64,000 nucleotides of DNA from Kitasatospora sp. Root107 (lineage in GTDB: Bacteria > Actinomycetota > Actinomycetes > Streptomycetales > Streptomycetaceae), in assembly GCF_001424875.1 (NCBI RefSeq), contig NZ_LMCT01000067.1, forward strand, positions 306,880 through 370,879, written 5' to 3'. A model generated the notes under the pieces. That model had not been told where the DNA came from. It searched no databases and saw only the letters and a program-made list of their open reading frames with translations. Position 1 is the stretch's first letter. Every line of letters starts with the position of its first letter. Both the position numbers and the translations under genes were made by a program. Of the stretch, positions 45,127 to 53,460 are shown one piece after another.

Positions 45127-45775
45127 CCGTAGCCGTCGTCGCCGTCGCCCCCTGTGGGCGCCGGCGGCCACGGCCGGCGCGCTCGCCCTCACCACCGGGA
45201 TCGTGCTGCTCGGCGGTTCCCCCGACCATCCGCCGGTGCGGATCAGCACCGCGCTGTCGGCACCGGCCGACTCCCCGTCGGCCGCCGTCCCGCCGAGTAC
45301 TGCTCCGAGCCGGGCGGCGACCGGGCCGGCCGCGCCGCCGGTCCGGCTGACGATCCCTCGGATGGGCGTGGACGCGCCCGTCGAACCGAGCGGGCTGAAC
45401 GCCGACGGCACGGTGGAGGTCCCGCCGATGGACCGCCCTGGCCAGGTCGGCTGGTACCGCAACGGTCCGGCCCCGGGCCAGACCGGTCCGGCTGTACTGC
45501 TCGGCCACCTGGACACCCGCAAGGGCCCCGCGGTCTTCAACCGCGTCCGCGAGCTCCGGCCGGGCGACCGGATCGAGATCCGCCGCCAGGACGGCAGCAG
45601 CGTCGCGTACCGGGTGCGCGAGCTGCGGCAGTTCGCCAAGAACGAGTTCCCCACCGAGCTGGTGTACGGCGACACGGACACCCCACAGCTGCGGCTGATC
45701 ACCTGCGGCGGCACGCTGTCCGGCAACGGGCACTACACCGACAACATCATCGTGCTCGCCGACCTGATCCCCTGA
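45107..45775 (+). CDS. Class F sortase
   Basis: GTG at 45107 overlaps the previous gene by 20 nt. The 222-residue protein has a basic N-terminus (SRSRRRRRPLW), a membrane helix and a Pro/Ser/Ala linker. The sortase domain begins VRLTIPRMGVDAPVEPSGL; it has catalytic His in LLGHLDTRKGPAVF and Cys in LITCGG, and ends NGHYTDNIIVLADLIP. I do not see a clear catalytic Arg in that last strand, which should be checked. Sortases cleave exported proteins and join them to the cell wall; the overlapping upstream gene is the likeliest substrate. Confidence 0.85.
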   Translation: MPAYSASRSRRRRRPLWAPAATAGALALTTGIVLLGGSPDHPPVRISTALSAPADSPSAAVPPSTAPSRAATGPAAPPVRLTIPRMGVDAPVEPSGLNADGTVEVPPMDRPGQVGWYRNGPAPGQTGPAVLLGHLDTRKGPAVFNRVRELRPGDRIEIRRQDGSSVAYRVRELRQFAKNEFPTELVYGDTDTPQLRLITCGGTLSGNGHYTDNIIVLADLIP

Positions 45776-45864
45776 GCGCTGACGGACCGTCGGGCCCGGC
45801 CGCTCCGTGTGTCAGGCAGACTGGACCACCGACCCGGCCCCCGCTCCCGAAAGGCGCACCCGAC

Positions 45865-46629
45865 GTGAGGACATGGCGCACCGTCCTGAGCTGGAGCATC
45901 GCCGTACTGGCGGCGGTCGCCGCCGTCTCCGGCTGCGGCGCCGCCGGGCGGCTGCACGACGCGGGCCCGGCCAGTCCGATCGCCGTCCGCCCGAGCCCCC
46001 AACTGCTGTGGGCCGCAGTCGAGACACCCTCCGTACCGGTGGCCGAGGCGGCCGACCAGGCGCCGCCGCCGACCCCGCTGCCGGGCATCACCGTGCCGGG
46101 CGGTGACCTCCGCGCCGTCCAGGCCCGGAGCGTCCTGGAGAAGGACCCGGCGCTGCGGGGCGAGGAACTGAAGGCACTGACCGGGTGTCAGGGGTGCACG
46201 GTGCGGCAGGCGGAGTACCGCGACCTCGGTGGGGACGGCGGGGCGGAGCTGATAACCGCCGTGCTGACCGGCTCCGAGACCGGCTACCTGCACGTCTACA
46301 CCCTGCGGGACGGGCGGCTGTACGCGGTGCTCTCCCAGCGGGTGGTGGCCGGCTTCACGGCCGAGACGGTGGGCCAGGACCTGGTCGTACGCGAGCCCAT
46401 CGGCCCGCAGGCCCGGACCGACACCACCTACCGCTGGACCGACCTCAGGCTGGCCCCGCTCACCGGCCCGGCGGCCGAGGCCACCCTCTGCGAGCCGGTC
46501 GGGGTGGCGCCCTCGGCCGCGCCGACCAGCCATCCGAAGGCCGGCAGCCCGGAACCAAAGGTCTCCGTCGTCCCGACCCTCCCGCCGGGCAAGGGCGCGG
46601 GCCCCGTACCGGCGAAGCCGAGCTCATGA
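45865..46629 (+). CDS. Lipoprotein of a two-component operon (CseA-like position)
   Basis: GTG at 45865 gives 254 residues with a lipobox VAAVSGC (Cys near residue 23), so a membrane lipoprotein. The mature domain (residues 80-215: RSVLEKDPALRGEELKALTG, CQGCTVRQAEYRDLGGDG, GYLHVYTLRDGRLYAVLSQ) is beta-rich; a Pro/Lys tail follows. ATGA overlap with a response regulator and then a histidine kinase resembles the CseA-CseB-CseC order of the sigma-E cell-envelope response, where CseA is a modulating lipoprotein. No sigma factor gene is adjacent here, so this may be a paralogous system. Confidence 0.8.
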   Translation: MRTWRTVLSWSIAVLAAVAAVSGCGAAGRLHDAGPASPIAVRPSPQLLWAAVETPSVPVAEAADQAPPPTPLPGITVPGGDLRAVQARSVLEKDPALRGEELKALTGCQGCTVRQAEYRDLGGDGGAELITAVLTGSETGYLHVYTLRDGRLYAVLSQRVVAGFTAETVGQDLVVREPIGPQARTDTTYRWTDLRLAPLTGPAAEATLCEPVGVAPSAAPTSHPKAGSPEPKVSVVPTLPPGKGAGPVPAKPSS

Positions 46630-47357
46630 GCAGCCCCGTGAGCACCCCCGCACCCGCTGCCCCGCGCATCCTGCTGGTCGAGGACGACGAGGTGATCCGC
46701 GAGGCCACCCGGATGGCGCTGGAGCGCTACGGGTTCCCGGTCGACACCGCCGCCGACGGGCTGGAGGGCCTGGAGAGCTTCCGCGCGCAGCGGCCGGACA
46801 TCCTGCTGCTCGACGTGATGCTGCCGCTGCTCGACGGTGTCGGGCTCTGCCGCCGGATCCGGGAGGAGAGCCAGCTGCCGATCCTGATGATGTCGGCCCG
46901 CACCGAGCCGATCGACGTCATCTCCGGCCTGGAGGCCGGGGCCGACGACTACATCACCAAACCCTTCGAGACCGCCGTCCTGGTGGCCCGGATCCGCACC
47001 GTGCTGCGGCGCACCAGGACCGTGCCCGAAGCACCCGCCGAGACACCCGCGCCGGAGTCGTCGCGCGCCGTCCGGGTGATCGACGACCTGGAGGTCGACA
47101 CCGAGGCGATGGAGGTCAAGGTGGCGGGGCGTCAGGTACCGCTCACCCCGACCGAACTGCGGCTGCTGCTGGAGTTCACCGCCGCGCCCGGCATCGTGTT
47201 GGAGCGTCAGACCCTGCTCGAACGGGTCTGGGACTACTCCTGGGGCGCCGACAGTCGGGTGGTGGACGTCCACGTGCAGCGCCTGCGCGCCAAGATCGGG
47301 GCGGCCAGGATCGAGACCATCCGGGGTTTCGGCTACAAGCTGCGGCGGTCCGGGTGA
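46626..47357 (+). CDS. OmpR-family response regulator (CseB-like)
   Basis: ATG at 46626 overlaps the lipoprotein stop. The 243-residue protein has a receiver domain (ILLVEDDEVIREA, phospho-acceptor Asp in LLLDVMLPLLDG, Lys in ITKPFE) and a C-terminal winged helix (PLTPTELRLLLEFTA, LLERVWDYSWGADSRVVDVH, IETIRGFGYKLR). It is paired with the next gene through a GTGA overlap. Targets unknown; by analogy, cell-envelope genes. Confidence 0.92.
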   Translation: MSSPVSTPAPAAPRILLVEDDEVIREATRMALERYGFPVDTAADGLEGLESFRAQRPDILLLDVMLPLLDGVGLCRRIREESQLPILMMSARTEPIDVISGLEAGADDYITKPFETAVLVARIRTVLRRTRTVPEAPAETPAPESSRAVRVIDDLEVDTEAMEVKVAGRQVPLTPTELRLLLEFTAAPGIVLERQTLLERVWDYSWGADSRVVDVHVQRLRAKIGAARIETIRGFGYKLRRSG

Positions 47358-48574
47358 ACCTGCGCCGTCAGATCGCCGCGACCGTTGCGCTGGTCTCCTT
47401 CCTGGTCGCCATCACCGTCGGGCTGCTGGTGCACCGCGCCTCGGTCGCGCAGCACGTCGAGCAGTCCCGGAAGTCGGCCGAGAACGCCCTCGACTCGGTG
47501 CTGGCCGGCTACTCCCACACCGGTGACCTGGTCGGCTGGAACGCTGCCGCCGACGACCCCGGAATCCCGGTGGAGCTGCGGCGGCTGGCCGAGCGGGGAC
47601 ACCGCGGTTCGCAGCTCGGCCCCGGCCCGGACGGAACCGCGATGTGGGCCGCCGGCCGGATCGGCACCGGCGTCCCGCCCACCCGGGTGGTCTCCGTCCG
47701 CCTGGACTACGCCGACGACCAGGAGGCCATCGCCCAGCTCGACCGGACCATCCTGATCTCGGCCACGCTGTCCGTCGCCGTCACCGTGCTGGCCGGGGTC
47801 TTCGCCGCCGACCGGATCAGCAGCCGCCTGCGGACGGCCGCCCGCACCGCCCGCAGCATCGCCCAGGGCGATCTGACAGCCCGGATCGGATCGCTCGGCC
47901 GCCCCCGCGACGAGGTCGCCGAACTCGCGGCGGCGGTCGACTCGATGTCCGCGGTGCTGAGCACCAAGCTGGCCAACGAGCAGCGCTTCACCGCCGACGT
48001 CGCCCATGAACTGCGCACCCCGCTGACCGGGCTGCTGACCGCGGCCGAACTCCTGCCGCCGGGCCGCCCGACCGAGCTGGTGCAGGGCCGGGTCCGGGTG
48101 CTGCGCAGCCTGACCGAGGACCTGTTGGAGGTCTCCCGCCTGGACGCCGGAGCCGACCGCCTCGAACTCTCCGTCGTGCCGCTCGGGCCGGTGGTGGCCC
48201 GGATGGTCGCGGCCGCCGGGGCGCCGACCGAGCTGCTGGTCGACTCCGACACCCAGGTCACCACCGACGTCCGCAGGCTCGACCGGATCCTCGCCAACCT
48301 GGTCGCCAACGCCCATCGGCACGGCCGCGCCCCGGTCCTGGTCCGGGTCGACGGCGCCACCCTGACGGTCCGTGACCACGGGCCAGGCTTCCCCGAGGCG
48401 ATCCTGCGCGAGGGCCCGCAGCGGTTCCGCACCGGCGCCCGCGAACGGGGCCACGGCCACGGTCTCGGTCTCACCATCGCGCAGGGTCACGCCGAGGCGC
48501 TCGGGATCACGCTGCACCTGCGCAACGACCCGGCCGGCGGAGCCGTCGCCGAGCTGCGCCTGCCGACGGACTGA
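47354..48574 (+). CDS. Membrane histidine kinase (CseC-like)
   Basis: GTG at 47354 (overlap GTGA) gives 406 residues. Two membrane helices (ATVALVSFLVAITVGLLV and ILISATLSVAVTVLAGVFA) bracket an approximately 100-residue extracytoplasmic sensor. HAMP follows, then HisKA with phospho-His in FTADVAHELRTPLTGL, and HATPase boxes N (LANLVANAHRHG), G1 (DHGPGF) and G2 (GHGLGL). It phosphorylates the regulator encoded upstream. The stimulus is unknown. Confidence 0.92.
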   Translation: MNLRRQIAATVALVSFLVAITVGLLVHRASVAQHVEQSRKSAENALDSVLAGYSHTGDLVGWNAAADDPGIPVELRRLAERGHRGSQLGPGPDGTAMWAAGRIGTGVPPTRVVSVRLDYADDQEAIAQLDRTILISATLSVAVTVLAGVFAADRISSRLRTAARTARSIAQGDLTARIGSLGRPRDEVAELAAAVDSMSAVLSTKLANEQRFTADVAHELRTPLTGLLTAAELLPPGRPTELVQGRVRVLRSLTEDLLEVSRLDAGADRLELSVVPLGPVVARMVAAAGAPTELLVDSDTQVTTDVRRLDRILANLVANAHRHGRAPVLVRVDGATLTVRDHGPGFPEAILREGPQRFRTGARERGHGHGLGLTIAQGHAEALGITLHLRNDPAGGAVAELRLPTD

Positions 48575-48643
48575 CGCGCGCCCGCTGTCCTGCTCGACCC
48601 GGCGTACCACAGGCCCCGACCGCGGCGAGCTGCGCGGAGTCGG

Positions 48644-49444
48644 TCAGGACTGTTCCGCAGACTCGAACACGACGTTCCAGGCCGTAGTCAGTACCGCGGC
48701 GGCATGACTGTCCACCAGGTGCGGCGCACCGAAGGCCATCGCCGCATCGAGGAGCGCACCGAGGGCCGTCCGCCAGGGATCCAGCAGAACCTCGTCGCCG
48801 TCCTCGTCGATGGTGAACGACCCAGCGCGGCAACGGAGCTCAGCGCTTGTCCTGACGGTTTGCCAGAGGACGGAGAACCCACATCCGATCGGTGATCCCG
48901 AAGGGGCGGCCCCGTGGATCGACAGGGTCGATGCGTGATCCTGGTCCCGGTAGTGCGCGGTATCCCGGAGCTCAGCGAGCCACCGGTGCCATGCCTTGCT
49001 GTACTCCTGGCCGGCTGCGGGGTGACGGGCGGACGCAAGCGAGCGCGCACCTTCCTCGTCCAGGGCGAGCCCGGCCGCGAGGACTCGGATCACCGCGTCG
49101 CCGTGCGGACCGAAGAGCAGCGACGGGGAGATCTCCTCCCGTAGGTCGACAGCGAAGGCGCGGGTGTAGCCCGCGTCAGGCCGCAGGTTCTCGCCGGCCC
49201 GCGCCATTGCGGCACGTTCCTCGTCCGTTGCCGGAGGCACCACCTCGGCCCGGAACAGCCGCCCTGGCCATCGGGTGACGAGAACGCGTTCCAGCGTGTG
49301 GTCGACCACGATCCACGGCGGCTCGAACGATGGCAGCATCACCCGATCGCCGACTGTCGCCACCTTCAGGTAGTCGGGGTCCTTGGCGGTGACAAGGACG
49401 AAGCCTGCCACCGTGTCCCCGTCCGCGAGCTCCCCCACCGTCAT
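48644..49444 (-). CDS. Hypothetical protein
   Basis: ATG at 49444 (MTVGELADGDTVAGFVLV); a GTG three codons upstream is an alternative. 266 residues, cytosolic. The first half looks beta-rich (VATVGDRVMLPSFEPPWIVVDH, LVTRWPGRLFRAEVV), the middle helical, and the end DPWRTALGALLDAAMAFGAPH. I recognise no motif. It is convergent with the kinase and divergent from TetR. Confidence 0.7.
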   Translation of the reverse strand: MTVGELADGDTVAGFVLVTAKDPDYLKVATVGDRVMLPSFEPPWIVVDHTLERVLVTRWPGRLFRAEVVPPATDEERAAMARAGENLRPDAGYTRAFAVDLREEISPSLLFGPHGDAVIRVLAAGLALDEEGARSLASARHPAAGQEYSKAWHRWLAELRDTAHYRDQDHASTLSIHGAAPSGSPIGCGFSVLWQTVRTSAELRCRAGSFTIDEDGDEVLLDPWRTALGALLDAAMAFGAPHLVDSHAAAVLTTAWNVVFESAEQS

Positions 49445-49606
49445 CGCCGCCACCCCGAGATCAACAGCCGCTCAGCCTTCGTCCGCACGAACGTACCGGG
49501 CTCCAGCCTGCAGTGACAACGCTCGACGTTCGGGGGCACAGGACACAACCTGCCATCCTGCATCCAGCTCTGGTCGAAGCTGTGAATCAGTGCTTCAATT
49601 CTTGCT

Positions 49607-50227
49607 GTGGCATACCGACGCACCCCCGCTGTACAGGCCAGGCTCGACGCCCAGCGCGTGGTCGTGCTGGCATCCGCCGTGGACCTGCTGGCCGAACGCG
49701 GCTACGCGGGCTGCTCGATGGCCGCCGTCGCGGACCGGGCCGGGATCGCCACCGGCAGCATGTACCGGTACTTCGCGGGCAAGGCCGAGCTCTCGGTCGA
49801 GCTGTTCCGGGTCGTGGTGCTCCGCGAGGTGGCCGCCGTCGAGACGGCCGTCGCCAAGGCCGAGGCCGACGGCGCGGGCCCGCACGGGCGGGTCGCCGCC
49901 GTGGTGCGGACCTTCGCGGCCCGGGCGCTCAAGGCGCCCCGGCTGGCCTACGCCCTGCTGGCCGAACCGGCCGACCAGGTGGTGGACGCCGAGCGGCTGG
50001 TCTTCCGCCGGGCGTTCCGCGACCTGATCGCCGCCCAGATCGCCCCGGCCGTCGCCGACGGCCGACTCCCGGACCAGGACGCCCAGTTGACCGCTGCCGC
50101 CCTGGTCGGCGCGATCGGCGAGGCATTGGTCGGCCCCCTCGCGGCCGGCCGGGCCCAGGACGACCTGATCCCCGCCCTGGTCACTTTCACCCAGCGCGCC
50201 CTTGGAGGGCACAATGCCGACGCATGA
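49607..50227 (+). CDS. TetR-family regulator of the downstream operon
   Basis: GTG at 49607 gives 206 residues. The N-terminal HTH reads VVVLASAVDLLAERGYAGCS, then MAAVADRAGIATGSMYRYFAGK, the usual TetR recognition helix. The stop overlaps the next gene by 14 nt, so it is co-transcribed with acyl-CoA dehydrogenase and probably controls it in response to an acyl-CoA or fatty acid. Ligand unknown. Confidence 0.9.
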   Translation: MAYRRTPAVQARLDAQRVVVLASAVDLLAERGYAGCSMAAVADRAGIATGSMYRYFAGKAELSVELFRVVVLREVAAVETAVAKAEADGAGPHGRVAAVVRTFAARALKAPRLAYALLAEPADQVVDAERLVFRRAFRDLIAAQIAPAVADGRLPDQDAQLTAAALVGAIGEALVGPLAAGRAQDDLIPALVTFTQRALGGHNADA

Positions 50228-51848
50228 GGTCACCAACCAGGTGCCCGACCTGTACGGCCACGACGTGGCCGCCGACCCGACCCTGCTGGCCGCCCTGCAC
50301 CGGGCCGGCGCGGGCTGGGCCGAGCCCCGGCTGCACGATCTCGGCCGGCTCGCCGGGACCGAACAGGCCGCCGACTGGGGCCGGTTGGCCAACGACAACC
50401 CGCCGGTGCTGCGCACCCACGACCGGTACGGGCACCGGATCGACGAGGTGGAGTTCCACCCCGCCTGGCACCAGCTGATGACCGTCGCGGTCGGGCACGG
50501 CCTGCACGCCGCCCCCTGGGCGGACACCAGGCCCGGCGCGCACACCGCGCGGGCCGCCGGGTTCTACGTCTGGGGCCAGGTCGAGGCCGGGCACAGCTGC
50601 CCGGTCTCGATGACCTACGCCTCCGTCCCCGCACTCCGCGCCACTCCCGAACTGGCCGCGCAGTACGAGCCGTTGCTCACCGCCACCGAGTACGACTTCG
50701 GCCTGCGCGAGCCGCACGGCAAGCGCGGTCTGATCGCGGGCATGTCGATGACCGAGAAGCAGGGCGGCTCGGACGTCCGGGCCAACACCACCACCGCGAC
50801 CCCGCACGCCGACGGCACGTACCGGATCACCGGCCACAAGTGGTTCACCTCGGCCCCGATGTCGGACCTCTTCCTGACGCTCGCTCAGGCACCGGGCGGG
50901 CTGAGCTGCTTCCTGCTGCCCCGGGTGCTGCCGGACGGCGGCCGAAACCGTCTGCTGATCCAGCGGCTCAAGGAGAAGCTGGGCAACCGCTCCAACGCCT
51001 CCGCCGAGCTGGAGTACGACGGAGCGGTCGGCTGGCTGGTCGGTGAGGAGGGCCGGGGTGTGCCGACCATCATCGAGATGGTCAACATGACCCGGCTGGA
51101 CTGCACGCTGGGCGCCGCCTCCGGGATGCGGCTCGGCGCGGTCCGCGCGCTGCACCACACCACCCATCGCCGGGCGTTCGGCGCCGCGCTGGTGGACCAG
51201 CCGCTGATGCGCAACGTGCTGGCCGACCTGGTGGTCGAGTCGGAAGCCGCCACCGCCGTCGCCCTGCGGCTGGCCGAGGCCACCGACCGGGCGCTGGCGG
51301 GGGACCAGCAGGAGGTGCTGGTCCGGCGGCTCGGCCTGGCGGCGGCCAAGTACTGGGTCTGCAAGCGCGGTCCGATGCACGCGGCCGAGGCGCTGGAGTG
51401 CTTCGGCGGCAACGGCTACGTGGAGGAGTCCGGTATGCCCCGGCTCTACCGGGAGGCCCCGCTGGTGTCGATCTGGGAGGGCTCGGGCAACGTCGCCGCG
51501 CTGGACGCGCTGCGGGCGATGGCCCGTCGGCCGGAGACCGTGCAGGCCCTGTTCACCGAACTGGACGCCGCAGCCGGGGCGGACCGCCGACTGGACGCCG
51601 CCGTGACCGTGCTGCGCAAGCAACTCGGCGACACCGCCGAGATCGAGTACCGCACCCGGCGGCTGGTCGAGCAGATCGCACTGGTCTTCCAGGGCTCGCT
51701 GCTGGTCAGGTACGGCGACCCGGCGGTGGCCGACGCGTTCTGCGCCTCCCGGCTGGGCGGCGACCACGGTGGCGCCTTCGGCACCCTGCCGACCGGGGTG
51801 GACACCGCCGCCGTGCTGGCTCGGGCGGAGGCCGTACCGGGTGTCTGA
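50214..51848 (+). CDS. Acyl-CoA dehydrogenase, AidB/isovaleryl type
   Basis: ATG at 50214 with GGAGGG upstream gives 544 residues, longer than mitochondrial ACADs and typical of the AidB-like group. It has MTEKQGGSDVRANTT (FAD and substrate loop), HKWFTSAPMSDLFL, TRLDCTLGAASGMRLGAVRA, and ECFGGNGYVEESGMPRLYREA, with the candidate catalytic Glu before CFGGNG. AidB proteins bind FAD and DNA and may repair alkylation damage, but here the TetR/amidohydrolase context suggests metabolism. Substrate not determined. Confidence 0.88.
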   Translation: MPTHEVTNQVPDLYGHDVAADPTLLAALHRAGAGWAEPRLHDLGRLAGTEQAADWGRLANDNPPVLRTHDRYGHRIDEVEFHPAWHQLMTVAVGHGLHAAPWADTRPGAHTARAAGFYVWGQVEAGHSCPVSMTYASVPALRATPELAAQYEPLLTATEYDFGLREPHGKRGLIAGMSMTEKQGGSDVRANTTTATPHADGTYRITGHKWFTSAPMSDLFLTLAQAPGGLSCFLLPRVLPDGGRNRLLIQRLKEKLGNRSNASAELEYDGAVGWLVGEEGRGVPTIIEMVNMTRLDCTLGAASGMRLGAVRALHHTTHRRAFGAALVDQPLMRNVLADLVVESEAATAVALRLAEATDRALAGDQQEVLVRRLGLAAAKYWVCKRGPMHAAEALECFGGNGYVEESGMPRLYREAPLVSIWEGSGNVAALDALRAMARRPETVQALFTELDAAAGADRRLDAAVTVLRKQLGDTAEIEYRTRRLVEQIALVFQGSLLVRYGDPAVADAFCASRLGGDHGGAFGTLPTGVDTAAVLARAEAVPGV

Positions 51849-52758
51849 GGTCAGCTCTGAGGTCAGCTCTGAGGCGGCCGAAGTACAGGCGTTCTGGCGG
51901 GAGTTGGGACTGCCCGGGCTGATCGACGTGCACACCCACTTCATGCCGGAGCGGGTGCTCGCCAAGGTCTGGGCCTACTTCGACGCGGCCGGACCGCTGA
52001 TCGGCCGGCCCTGGCCGATCTCCTACCGCCAGGAGGAGCAGCAACGGCTGGAGCAGCTGCGGGAGTTCGGGGTGCGGGCGTTCACCGCGATGCTCTACCC
52101 GCACAAGCCGGGGATGGCCGCCTGGCTGAACGGCTGGGCCGCCGACTTCGCCGCCCGCACCCCGGACTGCCTGCACACCGCGACCTGCTTCCCGGAGCCG
52201 ACCGCCGAGGAGTACGTCGGCAAGGCGCTGGCGGACGGCGCCCGGGTCTTCAAGATGCATCTCCAGGTGGGTGGTTACGACCCGGCCGACCCGCTGCTGG
52301 ACGGGGTGTGGGGGCAGCTCGCGGAGGCCGGGGTGCCGGTGGTCACGCACTGCGGCTCCGGACCGGTGCCCGGTAACCACACCGGGCCTGGACCGATGAG
52401 TGCGGTGCTCGAACGGCATCCCCGGCTGCGGCTGGTGGTGGCCCATCTGGGGCTGCCCGAGTACCAGGAGTTCCTCGCCCTGGCCGAGCGCTTCCCGGAG
52501 GTCCGGCTGGACACCACCATGGCGTTCACCGACTTCACCGAGGAACTCTCGCCGTTCCCCCGGGAGTTGCTGCCCCGGCTGGCCGCCCTGGGCGACCGGG
52601 TGCTGCTCGGTACCGACTTCCCGAACATCCCCTACCGCTACCTGCACCAGCTGCACGCGCTGGCCGGGCTCGGCCTCGGCGAGGACTGGCTCCGGGCGGT
52701 CTGTCACGACAACGCCGCCCGGCTGTTCGGGCTGGACCGAGCGGTCGGGCCGGGGTGA
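51841..52758 (+). CDS. Amidohydrolase family 2 metalloenzyme
   Basis: GTG at 51841 overlaps the dehydrogenase stop by 8 nt. 305 residues of the ACMSD/amidohydrolase-2 type: metal-binding HxH in IDVHTHFMPE, Lys/His in ADGARVFKMHLQVGG, VVTHCGSG, VAHLGLPEY and Asp in LLGTDFPNIPY, so all ligand positions are present. An EVSSEVSSEA tandem repeat opens the protein. It probably hydrolyses or decarboxylates a small acid in the same pathway as the dehydrogenase. Confidence 0.88.
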   Translation: MSEVSSEVSSEAAEVQAFWRELGLPGLIDVHTHFMPERVLAKVWAYFDAAGPLIGRPWPISYRQEEQQRLEQLREFGVRAFTAMLYPHKPGMAAWLNGWAADFAARTPDCLHTATCFPEPTAEEYVGKALADGARVFKMHLQVGGYDPADPLLDGVWGQLAEAGVPVVTHCGSGPVPGNHTGPGPMSAVLERHPRLRLVVAHLGLPEYQEFLALAERFPEVRLDTTMAFTDFTEELSPFPRELLPRLAALGDRVLLGTDFPNIPYRYLHQLHALAGLGLGEDWLRAVCHDNAARLFGLDRAVGPG

Positions 52759-52773
52759 TCCTCCGTCAGGAGG

Positions 52774-53256
52774 TCAGGCGCCGGTGGTCGAACCCGGGCG
52801 GATCACCATCAGCACGACGACCACGGCCCACAGCAGGTTGAAGACCCCGGCGGTCATCGGCAGCAGGCGCAGGCCCTTGGTGGCGCGGCTCTGCTCGTCG
52901 GCGTTCTCCGGGGCGTCCAGTGCATCGACGGTGGCCTGCTGGCCCGGGACCACGAACAGCAGCAGCAGGGCGGCCGCGACGGTGGTCAGCACGATCGAGG
53001 TGATCAGCCAGGGATCGCCCATCACGTCCATCACCTGGGCCGTGCCGATGCCGAGCAGCGGTACGGCCAGACCGAGCATCGCGTAGACCTGGGTGATCCG
53101 GTGCAGCAGCCGGACGGAGGCGGCGGCCTGGAGCTGCCCGGGGCCTTCGGTCAGCGCGGCCTGGGCGCGGCGCGGGAACATGCTCACCGCGACGGCCACC
53201 GGGCCGATGAAGAGCACCGAGGCCAGCACGTGCAGGCTCAACAGCAGCTTGGCCAT
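52774..53256 (-). CDS. Integral membrane protein, DUF2269-like
   Basis: ATG at 53256 with AAGGA upstream gives 160 residues and four membrane helices (LLSLHVLASVLFIGPVAVAV, VYAMLGLAVPLLGIGTA, LITSIVLTTVAAALLLLFVV, GVFNLLWAVVVVLMVI). The start MAKLLLSLHVLASVLFIGPV is typical of the DUF2269 family of unknown function. It is convergent with the amidohydrolase. Confidence 0.8.
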   Translation of the reverse strand: MAKLLLSLHVLASVLFIGPVAVAVSMFPRRAQAALTEGPGQLQAAASVRLLHRITQVYAMLGLAVPLLGIGTAQVMDVMGDPWLITSIVLTTVAAALLLLFVVPGQQATVDALDAPENADEQSRATKGLRLLPMTAGVFNLLWAVVVVLMVIRPGSTTGA

Positions 53257-53460
53257 GGGGAGTCCTTCCGACGACCGATCGGATCCGAACCTAACACCCG
53301 GACGGAGTAGTTCCGCAGGGTGGGTGGCGGGATCGGGATCGGCCGTCGGGAGGATACTGCGGGGCTCGCGGTGGGGCAGATCAAATATGGACGAATCAGT
53401 GCATTGAATAGGTCGGTCGAGCCGCCTTCCCGGCGGACCACTGCCGATCGGAGCAGTCCC

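Noticed and set aside
45107..45775. Sigma factor gene expected upstream of the CseABC-like genes
   Set aside because: The gene is a sortase with His and Cys motifs; no sigma-70 regions are seen.
53320..53460. Upstream extension of the anchor-A protein
   Set aside because: No ribosome site or signal peptide in the extension; GTG at 53461 gives a proper signal sequence.
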